A stretch of 64,000 nucleotides of DNA from CAVTQY01 sp963736975 (GCA_963736975.1 CAVTQY010000001.1:3162001-3226000), one strand, 5' to 3'. Positions 1 to 10,900 are shown, counted from the first letter of the stretch. Notes: generated by a model from the letters alone, not told the origin. Translations and numbers: made by a program.

Positions 1-747
1 AATCGACTGACGGGCCGATTCGCCCCGAGAGCTGACCTATATGCGGTCTGCCACCTTCCTGCATATCAATCAGAAATTCGGGCTGGCCGGGATCCGTTTG
101 CCCGTGCTTTGGAAGATGCCGCCAAAGAGGAGCGACATCCCTATCCTGATGTAATAATCGTCGCCGCCACTGGATTGCTCGACCCTGACTTCTATCTCGT
201 TAACGGGACGGACGTAGCGCAAGCATCACTCGATCCAGTGCAGCATTTTTGCCGTTTCGGATGGCAAGAAGGACGAAAGCCGAACATGTATTTCGATACA
301 GAATGGTATCGGAGAACCAATCCTCAGGTTGCGCATATAGGAATCAATCCTCTTATACATTACATAGTGGAAGGAGAGAAAGCCGGCCGCCGTCCCATCA
401 TCTATTTTGATCCCGAGTGGTACAAGAAGGTCAACTCGCTCGCCGACGAGGAGAGTGCGTTGGCACATTATCTAGTTCATCGTCGGATTCAGACGTATAG
501 CCCGACCCCAATGTTTGACGTTAGATGGTACGTCGATCGGTCCGGCGCAGATATAGGATCTAATCGAGATCCATTCGCGCACTATCTCCGAGCGGGCGCT
601 AAAAGAGATCTGGACCCGTCGCCGAGCTTTGATGCAGCCGCTTACAGGAGATTATACTTAGGGCGACCGAGCCGGGTCTTCCATAATCGATTGCGACCAG
701 ATAGCTACAGTCCTCTTGTACATTATCTCCATACTCGATACTGCTAA
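1..747 (+). CDS. Glycosyltransferase-associated repeat protein, C-terminal part (5' end outside window)
   Basis: The reading frame is open from base 1 to a TAA at 745-747, so the gene starts upstream; a TTG at 109 is only an internal candidate start. The visible part carries about five copies of a 35-45 residue repeat with the pattern FDxxWYxxxN...P..HY...G...GR.P (for example FDTEWYRRTNP and FDPEWYKKVN). Such repeats sit beside or inside glycosyltransferases of surface polysaccharide loci in proteobacteria. No catalytic domain is in view, so the reaction cannot be stated. A role in cell-surface glycan synthesis is an inference from the repeat. It is on the plus strand, opposite to the phage block that follows. 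Confidence 0.7.
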   Translation, partial: NRLTGRFAPRADLYAVCHLPAYQSEIRAGRDPFARALEDAAKEERHPYPDVIIVAATGLLDPDFYLVNGTDVAQASLDPVQHFCRFGWQEGRKPNMYFDTEWYRRTNPQVAHIGINPLIHYIVEGEKAGRRPIIYFDPEWYKKVNSLADEESALAHYLVHRRIQTYSPTPMFDVRWYVDRSGADIGSNRDPFAHYLRAGAKRDLDPSPSFDAAAYRRLYLGRPSRVFHNRLRPDSYSPLVHYLHTRYC

Positions 748-1277
748 AATGCTTGTGTGTCCAGGACGTTCCCCATGGCCGATATCCCGCTTAACCGCGT
801 TGCCTCATGTCGGCGTACATGAAGAAGGACCACGGCTAACCGGTGCAGAGCCGTCAGGAACGGATGGTACACTCAGCGGGATAACCTGACTAAACGCCGA
901 CAAGGCGGAAAAGCCCAGTTCAACAACGTCATGAAATCTGGAGAAATGGGGAGAATGCCTACGAGTTCCTGGATTGACGCGATTACACTTTCGGCGGGAT
1001 TGTCCCGCTTTCTGCCCCGGGCTAACCGACTCTAATGACTCGCCATCTTCCCGGACGGACACTAATGTTTGTGGAAAGCCATAAGGCTCGTTTGCCCGTC
1101 TGCTATTGCTGTCTGGAACGCTTTCGCTTAGGCGCTGTCTACCGCAGCGCTATTCACTACCTGCAGGCCTAGGCCGGTAAGCAAATTGACCAGATAGCGG
1201 GCCCAACCCTGTGCCACAGCCGTTCAGGAGGAGCGCCGGGAGATACGCGATTAACTGGCGACGGTTCATGCCGCGGC
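748..1277. other. 530-base stretch with no convincing gene
   Basis: Only short open frames occur on both strands and none resembles a family I know. A run of about 30 codons on the minus strand near 1130-1215 (starting at a GTG, reading VAQGWARYLVNLL) might be the end of a broken gene, but no ribosome-binding site precedes it. In comparable prophages an endolysin would sit about here; I cannot see one. Confidence 0.4.
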
Positions 1278-1583
1278 TCATGGCGTGACAGATCCATGCA
1301 AGCCAGAATTCGCCTCAGAAACCATCGCCTTTGGCGGGGCCCCCCCATGCAGCAAACCCGCGCGATAGGCGATGACCAACTGCTCCACACTTGCTACTGT
1401 GCTTGCGGCGCTAGTACCCAGGTTCTCATTCTCCGGCCAGAGGACACCAACAATACCGCCGACCAGTAGCGGAATGGCCTGAGTCCAGGTCATAGAGCCG
1501 GACGCGACGGCTCCTAAGCACGCAAACAGCGTCGCTACCCCTGCTCCTGTTGTGGACTGACGCGCCCATGTTCTCACATTCAT
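1278..1583 (-). CDS. Small holin-like membrane protein, phage-associated
   Basis: 101 residues. The ATG at 1583 is preceded by AGAAGGAAGGG, a clear ribosome-binding site, which makes it a better start than upstream codons in the same frame. Two hydrophobic segments are visible: residues about 14-30 (GVATLFACLGAVAS) and 35-50 (TQAIPLLVGGIVGVLW), followed by a polar, Ala-rich helix. The short charged N-terminus and closely spaced membrane helices fit a holin or a similar small phage membrane protein, and it lies downstream of the tail genes on the same strand, where lysis genes are often found. No endolysin is next to it. Holin activity is an inference; the membrane topology is what can be seen. 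Confidence 0.55.
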   Translation of the reverse strand: MNVRTWARQSTTGAGVATLFACLGAVASGSMTWTQAIPLLVGGIVGVLWPENENLGTSAASTVASVEQLVIAYRAGLLHGGAPPKAMVSEANSGLHGSVTP

Positions 1584-1644
1584 TGCCCTTCCTTCTATAT
1601 ACTTGGATGTTGCCCTTTGCGCTATCACAGCAAAATGTAATCCT

Positions 1645-2559
1645 CTATAGACTGTTGGAATCCTCATCTCGAGCACGGAAGTATCGGTCGATTTCCCGGC
1701 GAAGATGGGGCTTGTTCCCGGATAATTCGAAGACACCCCAAGTGTTGCGAAGCAAATCCGTCTCGGGGTCAAAGGAATTCCGAGTTAGGATCGTCCACCG
1801 ATCAACATAAGCCCGTTTCTCTTTAGATCCGTGCCAAGCGTGTTCTATCGTCCCTGGTATATAGCCAATGTTTTGAGCGATATGGTGAGTAGCGCGATCC
1901 TGCCAATGCAACAGTGGCCGCATGTAGCCGGCCGAGATGCCACCAGGAACGCTCTCTCGCACGCGGCCGATCAGCGCTAACGCCATGTGGTGGTCGCCGG
2001 CTCCCAGTGCCGCGGTTTCGATCAGACCGCCAAGCAGCGTGAGCGCGCGCCGGGTAGCGGCCCAAGCGTATCCGGGGTGCGCGAACTCGTAACGGGAAGC
2101 GCCGTTTGGAGAGATCGGGCTACCCTCATGCACCATGCGGCAAAAAGCTCGATGAGCCTGCAGGTGATCGTCGTCCGGCCCGAGATCATAGCAATCCGAC
2201 CAAGGTTGCACCAAGTGGTACTGCTGCAACGCATGCACCGTCTCGCTGGACCAGCCGCACTTGCGGAACTTCACATCGGCGTCGATCCAGGCCACATAGC
2301 GCCAGCTCGTCGGCAACCTCGCTAGGCCGAGATTGATGAGATTTTCTTTGTTCCACACGAGTGTCTTGGATCGCACCGGAACGTGGTTGACGTGTCGACT
2401 GCCCGCCAACTCGAACGGACGATCGCCGTAAGCGCATTCGACCGTGGTAAGCGAAACACCTGAGTCGAGCATGTGCTGCTCGAAATCTCGATAGAGACGC
2501 ATACGGCTTTTCCACCGGATCGGGTTGGCGATCACGGTAACGACGTGAAGCTGATCCAT
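1645..2559 (-). CDS. Glycosyltransferase-like protein (GT-A type, DxD motif)
   Basis: 304 residues from ATG 2559, which has a weak AGAGG site upstream; the frame continues 18 codons further without support. The N-terminus LHVVTVIANPIRW begins a Rossmann-type strand, and VAWIDADVKF near residue 100 gives the DAD metal-binding motif of nucleotide-sugar transferases. A histidine-rich middle (GAGDHHMALALIG) fits the acceptor side. Proteins of this type are found as cargo in prophages and in surface polysaccharide loci. It is transcribed with the phage block but is separated from it by a decayed insertion sequence. It may modify host surface sugars (serotype change); the acceptor is unknown. Confidence 0.6.
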   Translation of the reverse strand: MDQLHVVTVIANPIRWKSRMRLYRDFEQHMLDSGVSLTTVECAYGDRPFELAGSRHVNHVPVRSKTLVWNKENLINLGLARLPTSWRYVAWIDADVKFRKCGWSSETVHALQQYHLVQPWSDCYDLGPDDDHLQAHRAFCRMVHEGSPISPNGASRYEFAHPGYAWAATRRALTLLGGLIETAALGAGDHHMALALIGRVRESVPGGISAGYMRPLLHWQDRATHHIAQNIGYIPGTIEHAWHGSKEKRAYVDRWTILTRNSFDPETDLLRNTWGVFELSGNKPHLRREIDRYFRARDEDSNSL

Positions 2560-2649
2560 GAGAACCTCTATTGGTCGAGAGAGACTGGCGATTGGTCGAA
2601 AAACTCGGCGCAAAAGGCGACTACGGAGCTCAGAGTCCGTCCGGCGACT

Positions 2650-3411
2650 TCATGAAGGATTGCAGAGCTTCCTGAGCATGAGTCGGATGGAAGCGAGGTG
2701 GAAGAGGGCAAGCGCGTTGTGACTGCGATTTCCCAGTCCTTGGCGAGCCGACGGCAACGATTGAGCCAGGTGATGGTGCGTTCGATAAGCTATCGTTGTG
2801 ACCCCGCGACGAAACCTTTAGTGCTGTCGCAACGTTTGAAGATTTCGATCTCCAGGTCGGCATGACACCGGCGACGCCGGCCTGGAAGATTGGGCCAGTA
2901 TAGGCGCCGTCGGCGAACAGCTTCCGCCGGAACGGGAATTGTCCAAGCAAGGTGGAGACCAGCAGAACACCACCGTCGCGGTCCTGAACGTCAGCGGCGG
3001 TCACCAGCGCGTGCAGCAGCAGACCAAGTGTGTCGACGAGAATGTGGCGCTTTTTTCCCTTGATCAGCTTACCTGCATCGAAGCCGTGCGGATCGATGGT
3101 AGAGCCCGTTTTTCCGCGCTCTTGACGCTCTGGCTGTCCAGGATGCAGGCGGTCGGACTCGCCTCACGCTCGGCCTGTTCGCGACCCTTCACGTAGAGTG
3201 CGTGGTGCATCTTCTCCAACCGTGCCGCCCCAGCCCCACTGGCAGAAATAGCCGTTAACCGTGCTGCGCGGGGGCAGGTCCTTCGGGATGTAGCGCCCCT
3301 GGCAGCCGGTGCTCAGCACAATACATAATGCCATTGACCACCTCGCGCATGTCGACGGTGCGCTTGCCACCGCGGCGGTTGGCCGGCGGGATCAGGCGTC
3401 GCGAAAGTTGG
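2650..3411 (-). pseudogene. Decayed IS5-family transposase
   Basis: Pieces in different frames together give an IS5-type transposase: LIPPANRRGGKRTVDMREVV (N-terminal part), STGCQGRYIPKDLPPRSTVN, then ILDSQSVKSAE, LVTAADVQDRDGGVLL, FADGAYTGPIF (DDE domain) and the C-terminus ERTITWLNRCRRLAKDWE, NRSHNALALFHLASIRLML, ending in CNPS and TGA at 2650. At least four single-base shifts break the frame (near 2690, 2860, 3060, 3225 and 3325), and a TAG at about 2795 replaces the usual Trp before the LIERT block. The first 40 or so codons are missing. I did not find convincing terminal inverted repeats. It separates the glycosyltransferase from the tail genes. Confidence 0.8.
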
Positions 3412-3585
3412 TAAGTGATTCAAATGAACTCGGGAAGTCGACGGACGGACACTCAGATCGCAGTAGGCATCAAAGGCGCTCCGGCGCACAAACAACAGTA
3501 CGGCGACCGCGTTGCTAGGCGCTACGCGCGATCATCTTGGGAGAAACAGTCGACTATCACGGGCTATGAGCGTTTGATCGGATCA

Positions 3586-3879
3586 CTATCGGATAACGGC
3601 CAAAAGGGCTTTCAGCACGTCGGGGAGACTCGCTCGGGCAATCTCGACCATCACCAGAAGCACCATCCCGATAATGACCCAGCGCATCAGCGCCTGAAGA
3701 TTGGCCTGGCCGTTGACGATGTGGCCGTATCGCTCAGCGCAAGCGGCCTCATGCGCGGTGATCCGCTCCTTTGCCGTCGCGCTTTCAGCAGTGAGAGTGT
3801 CGAGTCGCTGGCGCACCCATGCGGCTTCCGCCGCGGAGAATCCTGCCCCTTCAACCATATCGGTCTCCACACAAGACAT
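3586..3879 (-). CDS. Small coiled-coil protein with C-terminal membrane helix
   Basis: 97 residues from ATG 3879, with GGGAG seven bases upstream. Residues 15-60 are an amphipathic helix rich in Ala, Glu and Arg (WVRQRLDTLTAESATAKERI), likely a coiled coil. Residues about 67-85 (WVIIGMVLLVMVEIA) form one membrane segment, followed by a short tail. This architecture resembles XhlA-type or other phage accessory lysis proteins, and the gene directly follows the tail genes in the same direction. No family can be named with certainty; the topology is clear, the lysis role is a guess. Confidence 0.55.
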   Translation of the reverse strand: MSCVETDMVEGAGFSAAEAAWVRQRLDTLTAESATAKERITAHEAACAERYGHIVNGQANLQALMRWVIIGMVLLVMVEIARASLPDVLKALLAVIR

Positions 3880-3989
3880 TGCGAGCTCCCGCTATGGGAA
3901 GAGCCAGCCGACAACCTGTTGCAGTTGCCCGGCGCTGTGATCACGACAGCAGAGAGTTGGTGCCCGACAATATCCGCCGCCGCCCTTAA

Positions 3990-6143
3990 TCAGATCGGGC
4001 TGTCGCTAAGCGTAATCGGAGTCGTAGTTGCCGCGATGGGGTAGTTTATGTTCCACGAACTGCCAAGATCGGTTCCCATGTCCCAACCGACCGGCTTTGT
4101 GATCTGTGAAAAGTTGTCTGTGACCGAGTTGCCCCGGCCCATATCGGCTGTATAGTTCGAAGCACCGAGCGGTGTGTAGGAACCATACGGATAGAACAGC
4201 AGGCATTGAGCGCTCGTATTCACGAGCGCCTGTGAGAGAGTCAATTGGAGGTGTCTGGCGTCAACTCGCGCGCAAGCCGATGCTGGCACGAGTGTCCCCG
4301 GCGAAGAGATCGAGCCACCATCCATCACAAGAAAACCGCAGCCGAGCGGGGCCTGCCCGGGGGGCACAATGAGATCATTGCCAGCATCATGCTGGATTGT
4401 TAGAACGATGGTCGTGTTGTCCTGCCGGTAGGCATGTATAATCGTCGGTCCACCAACCACGGGAAGACCCGATGGGATAGATGAAAAACTGTCGTTACGA
4501 GCGGAAGCATACAGTGTCCGCGCGATCGCGGGGACGGACCGTTGGGCGAAAATCTTGAGGTCCGTGTAGGATCGGTGCTGATTTTCACCGGCCACCATTA
4601 CCTGAGTTCCATCCGGGTTCTGCTGATCGTTGAGGTCGTTGCTGTCCGCCGTCATCAGCGGAGCCATCGTGACGTTTTGGGTCGGATCCGCCATCAGCGA
4701 GGCGATCACCTCGCGATGCATCTGGATACCGTCCGTGTTGCCGAACGGGATGGCGTTCCACCAGATCACCGGCATGTTGGACCACGTGGCGCCCGGGATC
4801 ATCGCGCGGAACAGCTGGATCCACCGTTTTGCCGCGTGCTGGAACCGCGTCCAGTCGCTCGCGTAGGAGCGGTAGCTGTCGGTCTCGCTCCACCAAAGGA
4901 CCAGGGCGCAGATGTCCCCTTGGTCGGCGGCAGAGAGGCTTTGAATATAGTTCTCCACCTCCTGCCCCATCTGGCCGATGGACCACCCGGACGGATCGGA
5001 GCCATCGAGCGGGTCCTGCAGAAAGGTGCCCGCATAGGTCGGATTGGCGACCTCGGGGTAATAGTAGATACCCATCCCGGGATTGCTTGTTCCGGCGGTG
5101 CCGTTCTGAGTCTGCGAAGCGCGACCGTAGGCCACCGCCCCGAGATACCACGCGAGCCCCTGCGCCATCAGGAGATCGGCATTCACCGAGGTATAGATGG
5201 CGTTGTTGCAGTTGCTCTGGCCGTTGAACGTCAGCAGCACGCATTTGCGCGGGCCGAGCGCCCAGCGGGTCGAATAGGTGCCGAGCCCTGAAATCTCTGT
5301 GGCGGTCAGCGCCCGCTCCCAGGTCGCCGCCTCGTGGAACCAACACTGCGCGGCCGCATTGTTGTTAGGTGGGCCGGCCCCGCCGTGAAGCATCAGCAGG
5401 GTGGCCAGCCCGTCGCCGGAGATCGGGTTCGTTACCCCGGTAGCCGCCGCGGCGCCGTCCAGCCACACATCGACTCCCTCGCCCGGAGTGTTGCGGATGA
5501 TGACCGCATGCGTGTGCCGCCGCGTCATTGTCGCCGAGAGCACCATTGCCGACCCGGAGCCCGGAAACAGTGTCAGGTGCCCTGATCCGCCGGAGCCATC
5601 CACCGACAGGATAGGCGTGCCGTTCGAGGACAGCAGGCAGCTCGCCGTCGTGTCGGACTGATACGGATTTTGCTTCCAGTTCGGCCGCGTCCATACGAAG
5701 AAGCGCGTCCAGGCCGCGCTCCCGCCCATTGGCACGTTGGCGACCTGGAAGCCGAGGCCATAGTCGAGCGTCGGGTAGTAGGGGCCGCTCTGGAGGTCGT
5801 AGCCGATGCCGCCGAGCGTGCCCGACAGCCGCGGCGTGGCAACCGGCGTGTTGGTAGATGCTCCATAGCGAGCGATCGGCCGCTGGCCGCCACTGAGGTC
5901 CGTTATGCCCCCGGCCGCCGGCAGGCCCCAGGACGCGAGCGGGCGCGCCGAGCCATCCTGCATGTTCGCGTAGCTGGAGGCATCCCACCAGCTCGAGAGG
6001 CCCGGGATGGCGCTCGGTGCCGTGCCAGAGCCGCCGCCCCCTCCACCACCGCCACCATTCGTCGTGCGGAGTGGCCGCCACAGTACGGGCTTACCGGGCG
6101 CGCGGAGCATCGCGCGCTGCGGTCCAACCAAAGCGACAGACAT
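3990..6143 (-). CDS. Phage tail-tip protein with LamG-like and SGNH/GQSN esterase-like domains
   Basis: 717 residues. The N-terminus (1-45) ends in a run of nine glycines, a flexible hinge. Residues about 50-290 look like a concanavalin/LamG-type beta sandwich (SSWWDASS, FFVWTRPNWKQ, VDVWLDGA, HEAATWERALT). From about 300, LLTFNGQSNCNNA has the GQSN block of sialate O-acetylesterase-type SGNH hydrolases, and ALVLWWSETDS and QHRSYTDLKIFAQ may hold further active-site positions. About 120 beta-rich residues follow. As the last structural gene of the tail block it is probably the receptor-binding or capsule-modifying protein. Enzyme activity (removal of O-acetyl groups from a surface sugar) is an inference from the GQSN block. 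Confidence 0.7.
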   Translation of the reverse strand: MSVALVGPQRAMLRAPGKPVLWRPLRTTNGGGGGGGGGSGTAPSAIPGLSSWWDASSYANMQDGSARPLASWGLPAAGGITDLSGGQRPIARYGASTNTPVATPRLSGTLGGIGYDLQSGPYYPTLDYGLGFQVANVPMGGSAAWTRFFVWTRPNWKQNPYQSDTTASCLLSSNGTPILSVDGSGGSGHLTLFPGSGSAMVLSATMTRRHTHAVIIRNTPGEGVDVWLDGAAAATGVTNPISGDGLATLLMLHGGAGPPNNNAAAQCWFHEAATWERALTATEISGLGTYSTRWALGPRKCVLLTFNGQSNCNNAIYTSVNADLLMAQGLAWYLGAVAYGRASQTQNGTAGTSNPGMGIYYYPEVANPTYAGTFLQDPLDGSDPSGWSIGQMGQEVENYIQSLSAADQGDICALVLWWSETDSYRSYASDWTRFQHAAKRWIQLFRAMIPGATWSNMPVIWWNAIPFGNTDGIQMHREVIASLMADPTQNVTMAPLMTADSNDLNDQQNPDGTQVMVAGENQHRSYTDLKIFAQRSVPAIARTLYASARNDSFSSIPSGLPVVGGPTIIHAYRQDNTTIVLTIQHDAGNDLIVPPGQAPLGCGFLVMDGGSISSPGTLVPASACARVDARHLQLTLSQALVNTSAQCLLFYPYGSYTPLGASNYTADMGRGNSVTDNFSQITKPVGWDMGTDLGSSWNINYPIAATTTPITLSDSPI

Positions 6144-6153
6144 GCGGTCCCCG

Positions 6154-7935
6154 TCAGGTGATCGTGAAGGCGACGGGGGTGCCGCCGCTGACCGGCTGGG
6201 TCATCTGCACTACGCTCGCCTCTATGGTCCCGCTGCTGTTGGTCTCCACCGCCCAGAAGTAGTAAGTTCCCGGCGTGGAAGGCGTCGGCATGTTGAACGC
6301 ATACCAGTAATTGTGGCCGCCGTTCACGTAGGTTCCGCTGGCCTGGACCATGCCCGCGGTTGAGGTCGGCGCCACCGTGGGCGACGTGTTCCAGCCGAAA
6401 TAAACCGCTGCCGGAGCCGTGTGGCTGCCATCTCCCGCCGTCGTCATGTCCGTGGCGTTGACCCCGCCGCCGCCCGTGCTGGAGAGCCCGTGCGCAAAGG
6501 TGGTCCCGGTGCCGAGCGGCTGATAGCCGGAGCCCATCGCATAGTTACCCGAGGAACCCGCCTGAGTGGTGGTGTTCACCGTCCCGGTGAAAGCCGAGCT
6601 GCCGGACGAGTTTACCGCCTGAACCTGGGTGTCATACTGGATCGCCGCGGTCAGGCCCGTGATCGTGTAGCTCGTGGTGCTGACACCGGTTTGCTGCGTC
6701 CAGCTCGACGTGCCGGTCTGGCGCCACTGGACCGTATAGGTGCTCGCCGCCCCGTGCGTGCTATCCTGCGCCGGCGCAGTCCAGGACACCGGAATGGTGC
6801 TCGTGGTCGTGGATCCGGCGGCGAGCCCTGTTGGCACGTTGGGCGGATAGTTGACGGCCGCCCCCGTAGTGCCCTGGGCGATCGCCGACGCGGGACCGGA
6901 GCCAGCCGCATTGACGGCGATAACCTCAAAATCGTATTGCGTCGAAGGCGAGAGCCCCGTCGCCGTGAAGCTGCTTCCCGACGCACTGCCGGATCCCGTC
7001 CAGGCACCACCGACCGAGGTGACGCGCCATTGGACCGTGTAGCTCGATAGCATACCGCCGGACGCCGGAGCGGTCCAGGACAACGCAATCGAGTTCAACG
7101 TCGCGGTTCCGACTGTCAGGCCGGTCGGCTGTCCGGGAAGCGTCAGCGTTGCGCCGGCGCCGCTGATCTCCACGAAGTTGAGGTTGCCGCCCGAGTAGCT
7201 CGCCGCTGAAACCTTCCCCACTTGGCTGACAGGGATCGAGAGCGAGCCCGAGGATGTGGTAAAGCCGGAGTTTAGCGTGACGGCGCCGCTCGATGCGTTG
7301 ATGATCGTGCAGGTGAAGCCTGAGCCTTGGGTGTTGAACGCCGGGCTGATCGTCACCGGCTGGCTGCACACCAGGATGGCGTTATTGTGGATCGAGCCAT
7401 CGAGCTGCGTATTAGTCCTAATCTCAATAATAATTCGTTTCCAGCCCGGGAGATGCCCTACGATCCAGGTCCAGACCGCTGCGAAGGTCTGCACCAGCAT
7501 GGTCGAGCTGCCCTGTCCGACCCATAGTGTGTCGGTGTCGCTCGGTTGCGTAGCTGCCGCCCCCTGGTCGATCGTCTCTCCTTCCAGGAAGTTCGCATAT
7601 GTTATGGTATCGTTCGTGCCGCTCTGATTGATACATACCAGATCAGTAGCCGCAATTGTAGAGACCGTTGTGCCGTCATTCACGACGGCATTTCCAAGAG
7701 CAGAGAGGGTTCCGCTACTCAGAACGAGACCTGATCCAACAGTAACTGTCTCCGGCCCACCAGGTCCTACGCTGTTTCGGCCCAATAGAGCGCCTGTCGG
7801 CGTTAATATCGCAGGTTGGGTTGTAGCCAGCAGCATGCCCACCGATACAGATCGAGTGGTTCCGGATTGGTTGATCGGAATTTCGTCAGATGAGTCAACG
7901 GACGTTGCAGGCGGAAGTTGTTGGATCGTCGGCAT
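6154..7935 (-). CDS. Phage tail fibre protein with two fibronectin type III domains
   Basis: 593 residues. Residues 1-120 share a module with the next fibre gene (MPTIQQLPPAT..., GALLGRNSVGPGG, LVLSSGTLSA). The middle (150-260) is beta-rich. Two fibronectin type III repeats follow: PGQPTGLTVGTATLNSIAL with SSYTVQWR, and PNVPTGLAAGSTTTSTIPV with STYTVQWR. Each ends in the typical LxPSTQYDFEVIAVN or LTAAIQYDTQVQAVN strand. The C-terminus is Gly/Ser/Thr-rich (FAHGLSSTGGGG). It probably binds cell-surface sugars. It sits between the esterase-like gene and the large fibre and is transcribed with them. Confidence 0.75.
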   Translation of the reverse strand: MPTIQQLPPATSVDSSDEIPINQSGTTRSVSVGMLLATTQPAILTPTGALLGRNSVGPGGPETVTVGSGLVLSSGTLSALGNAVVNDGTTVSTIAATDLVCINQSGTNDTITYANFLEGETIDQGAAATQPSDTDTLWVGQGSSTMLVQTFAAVWTWIVGHLPGWKRIIIEIRTNTQLDGSIHNNAILVCSQPVTISPAFNTQGSGFTCTIINASSGAVTLNSGFTTSSGSLSIPVSQVGKVSAASYSGGNLNFVEISGAGATLTLPGQPTGLTVGTATLNSIALSWTAPASGGMLSSYTVQWRVTSVGGAWTGSGSASGSSFTATGLSPSTQYDFEVIAVNAAGSGPASAIAQGTTGAAVNYPPNVPTGLAAGSTTTSTIPVSWTAPAQDSTHGAASTYTVQWRQTGTSSWTQQTGVSTTSYTITGLTAAIQYDTQVQAVNSSGSSAFTGTVNTTTQAGSSGNYAMGSGYQPLGTGTTFAHGLSSTGGGGVNATDMTTAGDGSHTAPAAVYFGWNTSPTVAPTSTAGMVQASGTYVNGGHNYWYAFNMPTPSTPGTYYFWAVETNSSGTIEASVVQMTQPVSGGTPVAFTIT

Positions 7936-7980
7936 CAGGTTAGTATCCTGGAGCTGTGATACAGCCTTTTCAGAAGGAAG

Positions 7981-10900
7981 TTATCCGACCTCAGTTGCGT
8001 CAACTGATGCCACCCAGTGAAGTGGGTATCCAACGGCACCGATGACTGTGATGCCAAGGCCTCCATTTACCGTATCAGCCGCGACCGTGATTGACCACGC
8101 ACCACCCGAGCCGATTGCCTTCATTGGGGTGATTGTGGTGCCCCCGCCCGTCAAGGTGACGGTGGCGGCGCCGCTGCCGCGATGCAGCAGCAGACCGTCC
8201 AGCAACCACGTGGCTGCATCAGCTTCGTTATAGTGTCGGGCCATTACCATCACCCGCAGACCATACAGTGTCCAGTCTTGGATGTTCACTGTATTGACAC
8301 CGCTCGGTGCTGCACTGTCGGCAGTTAATCGGGTGGGAGTCGCATCGGTGGTATAAGTGCCGAGGATCTGCGTCGTTTTCTGCCGGTACCCCGCTGCTAC
8401 CGTTGGATCGGAAGACCAAGCCAGCACCCCGCTACGTCCGCGATCACTGGCGTTGGCTCCCCCAGGGGCCGAGGATTGTCCTCCTGTAATGCTGTTCTTG
8501 AACCCGAAGGCGACCCCCACCGTACCCGTAACGGTATTTGAATTTCCTCCTGAGACACCCGCTTGGCCCGTGACAGTGTTCGCGCTCCCGCCGACGATAG
8601 CTGCCTGTGCCCCGCTCGCTACCTGGGTCGCAGCAACTCGGTTCATTTGTAGATCGACAGCGGACGCGCCCCGAGCGCCGCCCCCCACTGAGGTACCATC
8701 AGGTATCCCAGCAACAATGCCTCCCCCACCCGGTGCAAGCATTACGGATGCGGCATTTCCCTCGGCTACGAGCGCGATCCCCGGTTGAATTGCCCCCACT
8801 GGCAAGCTTTGAAGCGATCCGGTTCCTGCTCCGCTTCGGATGAGCTCCAGATGCTTCGCTCCGCTCAGGCCTCCTGTTGTAGCCTCCAACGCCAGGGTGG
8901 CCTGTGGACTGCCGTCGCCGGTCCCGATCGACGGGTCCGTTGTGAGCCAGAATTTCTCATGCAAATGAGTTTCAGTTGTTGACGGACTATTATTGTTGGC
9001 ATCGCGCACCATAAATAGATCTACCGCCCCTATTGACGAGGGATCGATAGTAATCCACTGCGAAACCGTTCCTCCGTCGATAAATGGAGCAACGATTTTC
9101 CATCTGATTACATTTGGCTGCACAATAACGGGAGTAGCTGCTCCCGTTTCGACAATCATGGGGTTGTAGATTGCACCCCAGCTCGTAGTCCCCAGTCTAT
9201 AGCGGGCTATCCCCGTGCCATCCGTCGTTCCGACAGATGACATGTTAGATATTTGGATCTCGCCGGTATGCTGCATGTCAAAGTTGATCGTTGCCCCGTA
9301 CGCAAACCCGTCGAAGCATTGACAAGACGACTCGTGTCCTTGAAATAGGAAACCGGTCGTGCCGCTCCACCCGTCCTGAGCCTTCTCGTAACCACAGCGA
9401 ATCAGCGTGATACTACCTACGTTGCTAAGTTGATAACCGACCTGCCAATGGAGAGCGAAAAAGTTAGCAAGTGTCCAGCCGTCCGACTGATCGTGCAGAT
9501 AAAACGCTGGCCCAGGTCGGCGCCAGCAGTTATTAGAATTTCCTTGGGTAACTCCATAATATGGTACGCAATGGAAATTGCTCAGATAGGCATTGTCACC
9601 GGCCCAGGTTGCTTCCAGTATGGTTATGCAATCCGCTTGTACACGGTTCGCATATAACTCGCCGGCCATTGCCAGAATACCGGTTCGAAACCCGACGACC
9701 TGCAGATCCTCGAGCACATTGTTACCTGAGTTCGTGGGGACAAAGATTCCTATGCTTGCACCAAAGCGAATTTCCTGGCCGCTGACCACCGCGGCAACTA
9801 TAATCGGGCTACTCAGCGTGACTGTAGACGCCGTCAGAGACGTTATGGTGGTCCCAGAGGGGATGCCCTTGCCATGGACCGCCATTCCTGCAATCAGGCC
9901 CGTGGTCGAAGTAAATGTCAATATACTCGTTCCTACTGCTGCCGCAGCAGTGGTCACTAAGCTAAGCGCTTCTGAAGTCCAGCCTGAAACCGCTGAAATT
10001 ACCTGGGATGCAGTCGGACTCGTCAGCAAACCAGCCCGAAGCACCTTGAGGTTCTTCAAATGCGCCGCGTAACCGATAACAATGGAGTAGGAGGGATTCA
10101 GCAGGAAACCACAACCGGTAAACAAAGCATTCTCCGATTGGTTTCCGAATGGGGCGGTCCCCTCGACTATGACGCCAGCTGGGAGATTAACGTTGCCGCT
10201 ATTGATCAGGTAGAACTTCCCAGCCGGAAGAAAGACCCTCTGCCCTGAACTGAACTTTGCCAAGAACGAGTTTATAGCTGCGGTATCATCCGTAATCCCG
10301 TCGCCCTTTGCGCCAGATGCCTCCAGCGACACACCTACACCATCGACATATTGCTTAGTACTCGCATGCATCGCAGCCGTCGGATCGGCAGCTAACGTGA
10401 GATTGCCCGTCATGGAGCCACCCGCGACCGGCAAGGCTCCGAGTGTCTGGGCATCTACGTATTGTTTGGTGCTGGCGTGCAGCGGTGCAGTCGGATTGCC
10501 CGAAAGAGTAAGCGCACCGGTCATCGCTCCACCCCCCAGGGGTAGCAAGCCTCCGACTTGGGTATCGACATACCGTTTGGTGACAGCATTTAGCGGTAAA
10601 GTGGGGTCACCTGCCAGGGACAGCGCTCCTGTCATAGTGTCGCCTGTCCTTAGCAAGGCAGTGCTTGCTAGATTACCAAGTGTCTCCTGCCCAGCCTCTC
10701 CGTTCACGAGCATCTGAGACGCATTGATATTTGTCAGCGCCGAGATCCCGCCCATAAATTGGCTGTACGGAACTGCGGCATTGCTCCCGGCCTGACCGAT
10801 CGAAACGAGATCGTTCGCACCTGGCACCGTGCCGCGCGGCAACGTGGAGACGAGGTACGGCGTAGCCGTTGCCGAGAGAGTCCCACTGTTCAGCGTCAGA

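Noticed and set aside
10342..10638. CRISPR-like or minisatellite repeat
   Set aside because: The repeats are coding, diverged at DNA level and keep protein motifs of fibre shafts.
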